64,000 nt of DNA from Clostridium sp. (GTDB lineage: Bacteria > Bacillota > Clostridia > Clostridiales > Clostridiaceae): contig NZ_JAJFUC010000090.1 in NCBI RefSeq assembly GCF_021372645.1, positions 1 through 64,000 of the forward strand, given 5' to 3'. Position 1 is the first letter of the stretch; every line of letters starts with the position of its first letter. Below, piece after piece: positions 8,386 to 16,857 of the stretch. Made by a program: the position numbers and the translations under genes. The notes beneath the pieces are model-generated. The model saw only the letters and a list, made by a program, of their open reading frames with translations. It had not been told where the DNA came from and ran no database searches.

Positions 8386-8604
8386 GTTACTCTTCACAAT
8401 ATTAAATCTTCCATTATTTTTCATATTAGAACTACCTTGAACTACAACTTGGTCATCTTCAGATAACCCATTTTTGATTTCTAAATATTGATTTTTAGGA
8501 TCTCCAACTGTTACTGTGTGTTTAGTTAATTTATCACCATCAATAATATATACATATGAAGTATTATCTTCTCCAAGAAGGTTCTGTTTCAAGAACATCT
8601 GCAA
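8383..8604 (-). pseudogene. C-terminal remnant of an efflux RND/ABC periplasmic adaptor
   Basis: The minus-strand frame ends in LGEDNTSYVYIIDGDKLTKH, then VTVGDPKNQYLEIKNGLSED and DQVVVQGSSNMKNNGRF. This resembles the C-terminal barrel of HlyD/MacA-type adaptors (K-H-T-V-x-V-G, then I-x-x-G-L-x-x-G-D-x-V-V). Only about 65 residues are genuine; the rest is missing, and the beginning of the frame runs into an ABC exporter fragment in another frame. It cannot be functional. Confidence 0.65.
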
Positions 8605-8978
8605 TACGATTAGCAGAAACAGAAGCTCTTGGAATCATAATAAACATCATTGTCATCATTAGAAAGGCAAATATTATTTGAATAACATATTGCATATATG
8701 CCATCATTTCTCCAACATCCATCTTAAAAGCTGAAACTTGATTTGCACCAACCCACACAATTAGAACCGTAACTAAATTCATTATAAGCATCATAGCAGG
8801 CATCATTCCAGACGTAAGCCTATTTATAAAAAGATTAGTATTCGTATGAACATAAAAATCAGAGTTTGAATTTGTGTAACATCATTTGTTGTTCTTGTTA
8901 TAAGAGAAGATGTAGCAAATTTATCAAATTCAGCATTAGAAAAAGCTTCAATTTTTTCAAATAAATCAATAAATATTA
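8568..8978 (-). pseudogene. Fragments of a multidrug-type ABC exporter membrane domain
   Basis: Reading the minus strand from about 8975, the sequence gives DLFEKIEAFSNAEFDKFATS and SLITRTTNDVTQIQTLIFMF, typical of the first half of an ABC exporter membrane domain, ending at a stop near 8840. Another frame continues LFINRLTSGMMPAMMLIMNL and later IPRASVSANRIADVLETEP, from the end of the same domain. The region between these parts and the whole ATPase domain are absent. At about 8575-8605 it joins the adaptor remnant. At least two deletions must have occurred. Confidence 0.7.
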
Positions 8979-9029
8979 AACAGTATAAAATAAGTTGAAA
9001 TGTAAATCCTAATATATGAGGTGATACAA

Positions 9030-9176
9030 ATGGATAACAATAAAAATAGATTAAAAGATAGACCTAAATCCAATGCAGAACTTAGAAAGATACATCCAAA
9101 GGGAAATGAAGATTTAGGCATTATTGAAGGCAAAAAAGTAGGTGCACCTCCATATAAAGAAAAGGATCATCTATAA
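9030..9176 (+). CDS. Small 48-aa protein of unknown function
   Basis: A short frame starts at ATG 9030 with TGAGGTGA five bases upstream and encodes MDNNKNRLKDRPKSNAELRK, then IHPKGNEDLGIIEGKKVGAP and PYKEKDHL. It is highly charged, without cysteines or a membrane segment. A perfect 18-bp terminator follows directly, which supports a real transcription unit. The family is unknown to me; its size and composition are like small clostridial proteins of unassigned role. Confidence 0.6.
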   Translation: MDNNKNRLKDRPKSNAELRKIHPKGNEDLGIIEGKKVGAPPYKEKDHL

Positions 9177-9184
9177 GAATAAAG

Positions 9185-9229
9185 AAGATATATCAAATGA
9201 TTCTTTAATCATTTGATATATCTTTTTTT
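9185..9229 (+). terminator. Rho-independent terminator, 18-bp perfect stem
   Basis: Arms 9185-9202 and 9207-9224 are exact complements with a four-base loop and a T-run. It closes the 48-aa gene. Confidence 0.85.
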
Positions 9230-9235
9230 ATTCTT

Positions 9236-9275
9236 ATCATATAAGATTTTTATTAATATAAAAATCTTATATGAT
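9236..9275. repeat. 18-bp perfect inverted repeat before the 142-aa gene
   Basis: Arms 9236-9253 and 9258-9275 are exact complements with a four-base loop. There is no following T-run, and the element lies 40 bases before the next start, so a leader hairpin or operator is as likely as a terminator. Confidence 0.6.
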
Positions 9276-9315
9276 AAAGTATTATATTAAATATATGCAG
9301 AAGGAGAATGTTAAA

Positions 9316-9744
9316 ATGAAATTAGAATTAACTGTACGTGAATTGGGTGAAGCTTTAAAGAAAATAGAAGAAAAATTTAAATTAGATATATTGATTAAAT
9401 CAACATTGAGTGGTGGTTGGATGACAATTACAGGTGAAGCAATTATATTAAAAACTCTAAGTGATATAAAAATTGGTTGTGGTGGGAAAAGTGATAATAT
9501 CATAGATATAAAGATTAAAACAGAAGATAATCAAGAAGGGATTATTGTTAAACTTACAGGAGCTAAAAATAAAATGTTTAATGTGGATATATCAAGCACT
9601 AGATATAAGGAATTGCGTTCCAACAACTTAACTATAAACAAAATAAAAATAAACGAGAATGAAAGTAAGCTTAGGATTGATGAAGACATAATATTTACTA
9701 TACAAGCATCAGTTGATGAAGTAGCAAAGATTATAAAAGGGTAA
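9316..9744 (+). CDS. Conserved-looking protein of unknown function (142 aa)
   Basis: I do not recognise this protein. The start is the ATG at 9316 with AAGGAG upstream; an in-frame ATG at 9271 lies inside a hairpin and has no site. It begins MKLELTVRELGEALKKIEEK and is rich in Lys, Ile and Asp, with alternating beta-like segments (IIDIKIKTED, IIVKLTGAKN) and no signal peptide or membrane segment. It looks like a soluble alpha/beta protein. It stands alone between two terminator-like hairpins, so it is probably a single-gene unit. Confidence 0.65.
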   Translation: MKLELTVRELGEALKKIEEKFKLDILIKSTLSGGWMTITGEAIILKTLSDIKIGCGGKSDNIIDIKIKTEDNQEGIIVKLTGAKNKMFNVDISSTRYKELRSNNLTINKIKINENESKLRIDEDIIFTIQASVDEVAKIIKG

Positions 9745-9768
9745 ATATAACCAATATATAAAATAGAG

Positions 9769-9808
9769 GAATATTTGAGGTAGACAAAACTTCAAGTATT
9801 CTTTTTTT
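9769..9808 (+). terminator. Rho-independent terminator
   Basis: GAATATTTGA (9769-9778) pairs with TCAAGTATTC (9792-9801) with one G-T pair, followed by seven T. It ends the 142-aa gene. Confidence 0.8.
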
Positions 9809-9865
9809 ATTTACATTTAATGGGGATATTTGAAGAAAAGCATTATAATAAAATATATTTAATAA

Positions 9866-9905
9866 AATAAAGAGTAACTATTAAAAAAAATAAAGAGTAA
9901 CTATT
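9866..9905. repeat. Two direct copies of a 17-bp unit upstream of prkA
   Basis: AATAAAGAGTAACTATT occurs at 9866-9882 and again at 9889-9905, a 23-bp period (about two helical turns) some 70-110 bases before the prkA start. It may be a local duplication or a tandem protein-binding site. Confidence 0.5.
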
Positions 9906-9974
9906 TAAAAAAAGTAGTCATAATGTCTTTACTTAATTGAATATATTTTAGTTATAAGGGAGGGAGGAATGTTT

Positions 9975-11903
9975 ATGAGTATGAACTTTAAGGAATTTAT
10001 AGAAATAGATAGAGAAAAGGGTAACACCCTAAGGTTTGAAGGAAGTTTTTTAGATTATCTAGAGATTGTTAAGGAAAATCCAGAAGTAGTTATTCTTGCC
10101 CATAAAAGAATTCATGAGATGATTAATAGCAGAGGAGTAGAAGAATTAAAAGCAGAGGAAAATCCTAGAATAAGAAAAATATATGGGAATGACTTAATAA
10201 GAAAATATGGCTTTTTTAGGGATGAGTTTTATGGAATTGATAAAGTTATTATGAAGCTTGCTAGTTATTTTAAATCAGCAGCTATGAAGGGGGAAGAAGC
10301 AAGACAAGTTTTATATCTTGTTGGTCCAGTTGGTGCTGGTAAATCATCTATAGTTGAAAGTTTAAAATCTGCATTAGAGGATTGTGAACCTGTTTACGCA
10401 TTAAAAGGATGCCCAATGCATGAGGAACCACTTCATCTTATTCCAAAACGTTTAAGACCTAGATTTGAAGAAATGCTTGGAGTACAAATTGAAGGTGATT
10501 TATGTCCTGTATGTAAATATAGGTTAACTCATGAGTTTAAAGGAATTTATGAAGATTTTCCAGTTGAAAGAACAGAATTTTCTATTAGATCAAGAAAAGG
10601 TGTAGGTGTAGTGCCACCTGTTGATCCTAATAATCAAGACACTTCAATTTTAACAGGTTCAGTTGATATATCAAAAATGGATTTATATTCAGAAGATGAT
10701 CCAAGAATATTTTCTTTAAATGGTGCTTTCAATGTTGGAAATAGAGGCCTTGTAGAATTTATTGAGGTATTTAAAAATGATGTTGAATATCTTCATACAA
10801 TAATTACAGCAACTCAAGAAAAATCTGTACCATCACCAGGTAAAGGGTCTATGATTTATTTTGATGGAGTTATAGTTGCTCATTCAAATGAAGCAGAATG
10901 GAATAAGTTTAAGTCAGATCATACAAATGAAGCTATATTAGATAGAATTGTAAAAGTTGAAGTTCCATATTGCTTAGAGCTTGATGAAGAAGTTAAAATA
11001 TATCAAAAAATATTAAAAAGGAGCAATTTTAATGCTCATATAGCACCGCATACTATTGAAATAGCAGCAATGTTTGCAATACTTTCAAGACTTACACCTT
11101 CAGCTAAAGCAGATGCTATGACTAAGCTCAAAATTTATAATGGAGAAGAAATTGTTGAAAAAGGAACTACAAAGAAAATTGATATTGGAGAGCTAAGAGA
11201 AGAAGCTGGACAATACGAAGGAATGAAGGGAATAAGTACAAGATTTATCATAAAAACTATAGATAATGCTCTTTCAGAATCAGGGTATAATTGTATAAAT
11301 CCACTTAGCATAATGGAAAATATAATAAGATCAGTTAAAGAACTTGATATTGCAGCTGATGAAAAGAAAAGATATTTAGGATTTATTCAAGATAATATTA
11401 GAAAAGAATATAATAAAATCCTTGAGAAAGAAATTACTAAGGCATTTATACATTCATTTAGAGAACAAGCAGAGAGTTTGTTTAATAATTATATAGATAA
11501 TGCAGAAGCTTATGTAAATAAGAGCAAAATAAAAGATGTTTCAACTGGAGAAGAACTTAATCCAGATGAAGACTTCATGAGAAGTATAGAAGAACAAATA
11601 GGTGTATATGCTGCATCTGCTAAAGGCTTTAGATCCGATGTTACTTCATATATGTTTTATATAGTTAGAAACGGTGGAGGATTAGATTATACTTCTTATG
11701 AGCCTTTAAAAGAAGCTATAGAAAAGAAACTAACAGCTTCAGTTAAAGATTTATCTAGAATTATAACTAGGTCAAAAGTTAGAGATAAAGAACAAGCTGA
11801 AAAATATGATTCTATGGTGGAAGAAATGAAAGAGAATGGGTATTGTCTTCATTGTTGTGATGTAATTTTAAAATATGCTGCTAATAATTTATGGAGAGAT
11901 TAA
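9975..11903 (+). CDS. prkA: PrkA family serine protein kinase / AAA+ ATPase
   Basis: 642 aa from the ATG at 9975, seven bases after GGGAGG; the in-frame ATG at 9969 is too close to that site. The N-terminal AAA+ domain carries Walker A GPVGAGKSS near residue 117 and IYFDGVIVAHSNEAEWNKF further on. The C-terminal part holds the distant protein-kinase-like domain of this family. PrkA phosphorylates proteins in Bacillus and is linked to sporulation and stationary phase. It is followed directly by yhbH-like and spoVR-like genes, an arrangement conserved across many bacteria. Confidence 0.93.
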   Translation: MSMNFKEFIEIDREKGNTLRFEGSFLDYLEIVKENPEVVILAHKRIHEMINSRGVEELKAEENPRIRKIYGNDLIRKYGFFRDEFYGIDKVIMKLASYFKSAAMKGEEARQVLYLVGPVGAGKSSIVESLKSALEDCEPVYALKGCPMHEEPLHLIPKRLRPRFEEMLGVQIEGDLCPVCKYRLTHEFKGIYEDFPVERTEFSIRSRKGVGVVPPVDPNNQDTSILTGSVDISKMDLYSEDDPRIFSLNGAFNVGNRGLVEFIEVFKNDVEYLHTIITATQEKSVPSPGKGSMIYFDGVIVAHSNEAEWNKFKSDHTNEAILDRIVKVEVPYCLELDEEVKIYQKILKRSNFNAHIAPHTIEIAAMFAILSRLTPSAKADAMTKLKIYNGEEIVEKGTTKKIDIGELREEAGQYEGMKGISTRFIIKTIDNALSESGYNCINPLSIMENIIRSVKELDIAADEKKRYLGFIQDNIRKEYNKILEKEITKAFIHSFREQAESLFNNYIDNAEAYVNKSKIKDVSTGEELNPDEDFMRSIEEQIGVYAASAKGFRSDVTSYMFYIVRNGGGLDYTSYEPLKEAIEKKLTASVKDLSRIITRSKVRDKEQAEKYDSMVEEMKENGYCLHCCDVILKYAANNLWRD

Positions 11904-11911
11904 AATAAATT

Positions 11912-13084
11912 ATGGCAATATTTAGAGATTACACTAATAATCCAATTGATCACGACAGATCCATAGAAGATAGAAGAAGGCATAGGCAACTTGTAGAAAA
12001 ATCAATAAAAGAAAATTTAGGAGATATATTATCAGAAGAAAGCATTGTTGGAGAGAGCAAAAATAAGAAATTTAAGATACCAATTAAAGGGATAAAAGAA
12101 TATCAATTTGTTTATGGTAAAAATTCTAAGGGTGTAGCTAGTGGGGTTGGAAATGAAAAAAGAGGAGAAAAATTAGGAAATGGAAATAAGAAATTAGCCA
12201 AAGGGAATCAAGGTGCAGGAACTGAAGAGGGGGATGATGTTTATGAAACAGAAATCACCCTTGAGGAGTTAATGGATTATATATCAGAAGATTTAAATTT
12301 GCCTAATTTGGATCAAAAGAAGTATTCTGAAATAGTTACTGAAACTAGCAGCAAAAAAAGAGGCTATCAAACACATGGAATAAGACCTAGACTTGCAAAA
12401 AAGAAAACAGTTATGTCTAAGATTGCAAGAAAACAAGGGAAGAAAAGAGCACTACGGGAATTAGAAAATGAACAGGAATTAGATAGATTTCCATTTAGAG
12501 AAGAAGATTTAAAATACTATAGGGTTAAGATGAAGCCTAAAAAAGATAGCAATGCAGTTATGCTATTTATTATGGATGCTTCAGGTTCAATGGACATAAC
12601 AAAGAAGTATTTAGCAAGATCATATTTTTTTGTTTTAGCAACTTTTTTGAAAAAAAAGTATAACAATATAGCTTTTGAGTTTATATACCATACGACTGTT
12701 GCAAGAAGGGTAGATGAATATGAATTTTTTCATAAATCTGAATCAGGTGGTACTTATATATCAAGTGGCATTAATGAAGCATTAAAATTAATTGAAGAAA
12801 AGTATCCGCCAGCAGCTTGGAATATATATAGCGTATATGCCAGTGATGGGGACAATTGGTCGGAGGATAATGAAAGAGCAGTTGCAGCAGTTAAAAATAT
12901 ATGTGAAGTGAGTAATATGTTCGGATATGCAGAACTTTTACCATCAACATTCACTACAACAATGTATCATAAGTTCAAAAAAGAAATAACAGATGAGAAA
13001 TTTGTGCCTGTAATTATAAAAGAAAAAAAGGATTTATGGGAAGCACTTAAGATTATGCTTAGGAAGGAGTTAAAGGAGGAATAA
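11912..13084 (+). CDS. yhbH: YhbH/YeaH family protein (DUF444), von Willebrand A-like
   Basis: 390 aa. Residues 150-200 are a strongly basic stretch, and residues 213-385 form a von Willebrand A-type domain with metal-site motif DASGSM (222-227). The middle N-terminal part is Gly/Lys/Asn-rich and probably disordered. Members are co-expressed with PrkA and SpoVR, and B. subtilis YhbH affects sporulation. The exact biochemical role is unsettled. It begins nine bases after the prkA stop with only a weak ribosome site, so translational coupling is likely. Confidence 0.9.
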   Translation: MAIFRDYTNNPIDHDRSIEDRRRHRQLVEKSIKENLGDILSEESIVGESKNKKFKIPIKGIKEYQFVYGKNSKGVASGVGNEKRGEKLGNGNKKLAKGNQGAGTEEGDDVYETEITLEELMDYISEDLNLPNLDQKKYSEIVTETSSKKRGYQTHGIRPRLAKKKTVMSKIARKQGKKRALRELENEQELDRFPFREEDLKYYRVKMKPKKDSNAVMLFIMDASGSMDITKKYLARSYFFVLATFLKKKYNNIAFEFIYHTTVARRVDEYEFFHKSESGGTYISSGINEALKLIEEKYPPAAWNIYSVYASDGDNWSEDNERAVAAVKNICEVSNMFGYAELLPSTFTTTMYHKFKKEITDEKFVPVIIKEKKDLWEALKIMLRKELKEE

Positions 13085-13088
13085 GAAG

Positions 13089-14459
13089 TTGGAGTATAGT
13101 TTTAGTGATATTGAGAACTGGAATGAAAAAATAGAAAAAAAGGTTAAAGAATATGGATTAGATTTTTATCCTCAGGAATTTGAAGTCATAGGTTGTAATG
13201 AGATGATAGGATATGAAGCTTATGTTGGAATGCCATCAAGATATCCTCATTGGAGTTTTGGTAAATCCTATGAAAAGAATAAAACTCTATATTCTTTAAA
13301 TCTTACAGGTCTTCCTTATGAAATGGTAATTAATTCAGATCCTTGTTTAGCATATTTAATGAAAGATAATACATTGCTATTACAAATATTAACAATGGCC
13401 CATGTATATGGACATAATGATTTTTTCAAAAATAATAGGTTATTTAAACAAGGAACTAATGCGAAATATACTTTAGAAATGTTTAATTTGGATGCGAAAA
13501 TAATAAGAGAATATATTGATGATCCAAGTATAGGATATTCTGAAGTTGAGAGAATATTAGATGCTGCTCATGCTATAAGATTTCAATCTCAAAGAAATAT
13601 TGGGATAAAAGAATTATCAAATGATGAGATTAAAGAAAATATACTAAAAGAGTATGAAAATAAAAGAGAAAATAGAGGAATTTTAGATTCATATAAAGAA
13701 ATAAAACTACCGGATTTGGAGAAAATTCCATTGGAACCTGTAGATGACATTATTGGGTTTATAATAAATTATGGACATTTAGAAGAATGGGAAAAAACTA
13801 TTCTAAAAATAGTTAAAAGAGAAACAGAATATTTTATCCCTCAAATTGAAACTAAAATAATGAATGAAGGATGGGCAAGCTATACTCATTATAATATTTT
13901 AAAGCAATTAGAATTGCCACAAGAGCTACATCTTGAGTTTCTAAAAAGACATAATGATGTAATAGCGCCTGCTATAGGTGGATTAAATCCATATTACATT
14001 GGTTTTAAAATATTTGAAGATATTGAAAAGAGATATGGAAAAGAAAAAATATTTGAAGTTAGAGAAATTGAACGTGATTCTTCTTTCTTAAGACGTTATC
14101 TAACTAGAGAATTATGTGAAGAATTAAATTTATTTCAGTATAATGTGAGGACCTTTGATACTGTTATTGAAGAAATATCAGATAAGACTGGTTGGAAAAC
14201 CATAAGAGATACGCTTTCATATACTGCAGGTATGGGAAATATACCATACATTAGAGTCATAGATTTAAATAAGAAAAATTATACTTTAACTTTAGAAAAT
14301 GTCTTTGATGGTAGAGCTTTAGAACTTTCTTATGCAAAAGAGACATTAAAGTATGTGCAAGAACTATGGGGGCATGATGTTAAATTAATTACTAAGTCAA
14401 GTGATAAACAAGATGTGATTTTACTTTGTAATCAAGAAAAGAAAATAATTGTATCTTAA
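13089..14459 (+). CDS. spoVR: SpoVR family protein
   Basis: 456 aa. It starts at TTG 13089 with AAAGGAGGA at good distance, four bases after the yhbH stop. Family landmarks are WNEKIEKKVKEYGLDFYPQEFE at the N-terminus (here split), MAHVYGHNDFFKNN, and MNEGWASYTHYNIL, whose His and Glu residues look metal-binding. SpoVR is needed for normal spore cortex in B. subtilis. The three-gene set suggests a shared stress or sporulation pathway governed by PrkA. Its C-terminus, after about residue 370, is the variable part. Confidence 0.9.
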   Translation: MEYSFSDIENWNEKIEKKVKEYGLDFYPQEFEVIGCNEMIGYEAYVGMPSRYPHWSFGKSYEKNKTLYSLNLTGLPYEMVINSDPCLAYLMKDNTLLLQILTMAHVYGHNDFFKNNRLFKQGTNAKYTLEMFNLDAKIIREYIDDPSIGYSEVERILDAAHAIRFQSQRNIGIKELSNDEIKENILKEYENKRENRGILDSYKEIKLPDLEKIPLEPVDDIIGFIINYGHLEEWEKTILKIVKRETEYFIPQIETKIMNEGWASYTHYNILKQLELPQELHLEFLKRHNDVIAPAIGGLNPYYIGFKIFEDIEKRYGKEKIFEVREIERDSSFLRRYLTRELCEELNLFQYNVRTFDTVIEEISDKTGWKTIRDTLSYTAGMGNIPYIRVIDLNKKNYTLTLENVFDGRALELSYAKETLKYVQELWGHDVKLITKSSDKQDVILLCNQEKKIIVS

Positions 14460-14466
14460 ATTAATT

Positions 14467-14566
14467 AACAATGTAAAATTGATGTCAGTTAGGGGAACCA
14501 GTGGTCAATTGCGTCATCTTTAATTGCTCACAGGGCACCCATAAAGGACATAAATTTTACATTGTT
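14467..14566. repeat. 100-bp MITE-like element with 20-bp terminal inverted repeats
   Basis: The left end AACAATGTAAAATTGATGTC (14467-14486) matches the reverse complement of the right end (14547-14566) at 19 of 20 positions. The 60-bp interior includes AGGGGAACCAGTGGTCAATT and GCTCACAGGGCACCC and has no coding potential. Size, precise inverted ends and intergenic position suggest a miniature inverted-repeat element or a highly structured RNA. It lies between spoVR and rubrerythrin and could also act as a terminator. Confidence 0.65.
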
Positions 14567-14649
14567 TGTTGTAAATTGGTAAGAAAGTAACAAAAAAAGT
14601 AGAAATGAATATTCTATTTGTGTGAGAAAATAATATTTAGGAGATCACG

Positions 14650-15207
14650 ATGAACTTAAAGGAAAGTAAAACTGAAAAAAATTTATATAAAACATTTGCG
14701 GGAGAATCTAGAGCAAGAAATAAATATACTTTCTATGCAGATAAAGCCAGATCTGATGGATTTATGTATGTTGCAGATGTATTTGATGAAACTGCAGAGA
14801 ATGAAAAGGCTCATGCTAGAGAGGTTTATAGAAGATTCTTAGATAAGCTTGGTAATACAAAGAATAATTTAATAGAATCAGCACTCGGAGAGTCAGAAGA
14901 AAGTAAAGTTATTTACAAGGAATTTGAAGATATAGCTAGAGATGAGGGGTTTGATGAAATTGCAGATTTCTATAAAGAACTTCAAGAGGTAGAAGAACAT
15001 CACAAAGAAAGATTTTTAAAATTAGCTAAAGAAATTAAAGATGGCAAAATCTTTAAGTCAGATAAAGAAACTGAATGGTTATGTTTAAATTGTGGATATA
15101 TTTATGAAGGCACAGAAGCACCTATGAGATGTCCATTATGCAAATATCCAAGATCGTATTTTAAGAAATTAGATAATAAGGATTGCAAATGGGGGGTAAA
15201 GAGATGA
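14650..15207 (+). CDS. rbr: Rubrerythrin (peroxide reductase)
   Basis: 185 aa, cytoplasmic. The N-terminal four-helix di-iron domain has AGESRARNKY, ENEKAHAREV and EVEEHHKERF, supplying the Glu and His ligands of ExxH type. The C-terminal rubredoxin-like domain has Cys145, Cys148, Cys161 and Cys164 (CLNCGYIYEG, CPLCKYPRSYF). Rubrerythrins reduce hydrogen peroxide in anaerobes using rubredoxin or NADH-linked donors. RBS is TAGGAGA. The stop overlaps the next gene's ATG (ATGA), so the two small downstream genes are probably co-translated. Confidence 0.92.
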   Translation: MNLKESKTEKNLYKTFAGESRARNKYTFYADKARSDGFMYVADVFDETAENEKAHAREVYRRFLDKLGNTKNNLIESALGESEESKVIYKEFEDIARDEGFDEIADFYKELQEVEEHHKERFLKLAKEIKDGKIFKSDKETEWLCLNCGYIYEGTEAPMRCPLCKYPRSYFKKLDNKDCKWGVKR

Positions 15208-15566
15208 TTTATGAATATCCAGAAGTATTTATAGTTCCTGTTTTTTATGTTAAGGATTTAGGCGATAACGATATGCATAGAGACAAGAAGTATAAATCTT
15301 CACATGAAGATAAACTCTTAATCCCTAATAAAGAATTACAGGAAGATGGAATATTTCTAGAAGAAATAAATATATACGGAGATTTTCAATATAAAGACAT
15401 AGATTCTTTAAATGCGGAGGGAAAATCATTACAAGAGCCTTATAATGAATTTATCATTAACGAGAGTAAAGCTCACGATAGTTCAGAGTATCAAAATATT
15501 ATAAATAATATAGATGAAGAGTATGCCAATAGTGAAACTTCAGGTATCTATAAGAGTGAGTATTAA
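15204..15566 (+). CDS. Acidic protein of unknown function after rubrerythrin
   Basis: 120 aa from ATG 15204, which overlaps the rubrerythrin stop; a G-rich ribosome site lies at 15191-15196. It begins MIYEYPEVFIVPVFYVKDL and then becomes very acidic and polar (LNAEGKSLQEPYNEF, NNIDEEYANSETSGI). No cysteine, membrane segment or known motif is seen. The tail looks disordered. The tight overlap with rubrerythrin suggests a linked role in oxidative defence, but that is only positional. Confidence 0.6.
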   Translation: MIYEYPEVFIVPVFYVKDLGDNDMHRDKKYKSSHEDKLLIPNKELQEDGIFLEEINIYGDFQYKDIDSLNAEGKSLQEPYNEFIINESKAHDSSEYQNIINNIDEEYANSETSGIYKSEY

Positions 15567-15584
15567 TTTTATAAAGGATTATGT

Positions 15585-15932
15585 ATGAAGTTTGATGATT
15601 TAGCTAAAAAGCAATATGAAGACATAGATAATTTAAGTGTATTATTAAAAAATTATGTAGATGCTTATAGATTATTAATTGCAGGAGCATCAGAATTGTA
15701 TAATGTTAATTTAGCAAAGAAAAGTGAGGTGAGAAAAGCACTAGATAGAGTTGAACAGGTTGGTGAATTAATAGATAAACTAGTGAACACATTAGATAAA
15801 TGTGAAGGATCATATTTAAAATATTGCAAGATTAAAAATGAGTATATAACAACAAGCACGGAAAAAGATAAGATATTCACTGAAATAGATAATGAATTAA
15901 ACCTTCAAAACTCTGAAAGAGAAGAGTTTTAA
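15585..15932 (+). CDS. Small helical protein of unknown function
   Basis: 115 aa, ATG 15585 with AAAGGA upstream, 18 bases after the previous gene. The sequence is nearly all predicted helix with heptad-like spacing (DDLAKKQYEDIDNLSVLLKN, VRKALDRVEQVGELIDKLVN) and ends in an acidic tail. It resembles small coiled-coil chaperone-like or FlgN-like proteins, but no specific family is recognised. It is the last gene of the rubrerythrin operon; a terminator follows. Confidence 0.6.
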   Translation: MKFDDLAKKQYEDIDNLSVLLKNYVDAYRLLIAGASELYNVNLAKKSEVRKALDRVEQVGELIDKLVNTLDKCEGSYLKYCKIKNEYITTSTEKDKIFTEIDNELNLQNSEREEF

Positions 15933-15944
15933 AATGGAGTATAT

Positions 15945-15982
15945 AAAAACTCTGTCTAGAGAATTATAAGACAGAGTTTTTT
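15945..15982 (+). terminator. Rho-independent terminator of the rubrerythrin operon
   Basis: AAACTCTGTCT pairs with AGACAGAGTTT and is followed by a T-run. The leading A-run also gives it potential on the minus strand, where pssA converges. Confidence 0.85.
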
Positions 15983-16019
15983 AATTAAACAAGAAAACTT
16001 TTTTATTAATTCTTACATT

Positions 16020-16541
16020 TTAAATTTTCCTCAATTTAATTTTGCTTACCATCAAATATGAACCGATAATCATTAAAAAAACTGCAAGATAAATTGATGT
16101 TGTCACTTTTAAGTTAAGTAATGAAAAAACGGCCATAAAACAACCAACTATTGTTATTGGTACACCAGTAAAGGCGCCATCAAAATCAGATGTGTTAAAT
16201 CTAGCCAATCTATATGCGCCACAGATTGGAAATAATAATAAAATTGCAAACCCTAATAATCCCTTAGGCCCAAAGCTATCGAGATTAAAATATATAAATA
16301 CTAGTATAGATGGTGCTACTCCAAAAGAAACCAAATCAGCCAAAGAATCTAACTCTTTACCTAAATCGCTTGAAACATTCAAGAAACGAGCAATTCTTCC
16401 ATCATACCTATCTACCAATCCTGCTAGTAAAATAAATGCACCTGCGTATGCATACTTTTCATCCATTACTGATAATATAGATATAATTCCACAAGATAAA
16501 TTAATAAAGGTAAATACATTAGGAATACAGCTTTTCCTCAT
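16020..16541 (-). CDS. pssA: CDP-diacylglycerol-serine O-phosphatidyltransferase
   Basis: 173 aa membrane enzyme that makes phosphatidylserine from CDP-diacylglycerol and serine. The CDP-alcohol phosphatidyltransferase signature DG-x2-AR-x8-G-x3-D-x3-D is complete: DGRIAR followed by DLGKELDSLAD (near residues 47-69). It has about five to six membrane segments, and the N-terminal SCIPNVFTFINLSCG fits the short Gram-positive PssA type. RBS AGGAGTG lies before its ATG on the minus strand. It is transcribed towards the rubrerythrin operon. Confidence 0.88.
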   Translation of the reverse strand: MRKSCIPNVFTFINLSCGIISILSVMDEKYAYAGAFILLAGLVDRYDGRIARFLNVSSDLGKELDSLADLVSFGVAPSILVFIYFNLDSFGPKGLLGFAILLLFPICGAYRLARFNTSDFDGAFTGVPITIVGCFMAVFSLLNLKVTTSIYLAVFLMIIGSYLMVSKIKLRKI

Positions 16542-16857
16542 AAAATCACTCCTAAAATTATAAAAAATACTTACAAAGAATTATTATAGCATATAAATGA
16601 AAATAATATAAGATATAAATTAACTTTAAAATTTTATTAAGATTAGCTGGTATCGACATTAAATAAGTAAAATGATATAATAAAGTTTATGTGATGTCCA
16701 TTATTATGTAATATTTTATTAAAATTTAACAGATACATATAATTTAAGACTTAATTTAAGCATAATATTTAAAAAAATAAAAAATTTTTGTTGATTTATT
16801 TTATATAAAATTAAGAATAACTTAATTATGGAAATTTATGGGGAGGTAGATTAATTT
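16542..16857. other. Divergent intergenic region, no gene seen
   Basis: About 315 very AT-rich bases between divergent pssA and the lipid kinase gene. It must hold both promoters, but A/T runs make individual boxes uncertain. No hairpin, RNA or small gene stands out. Confidence 0.5.
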
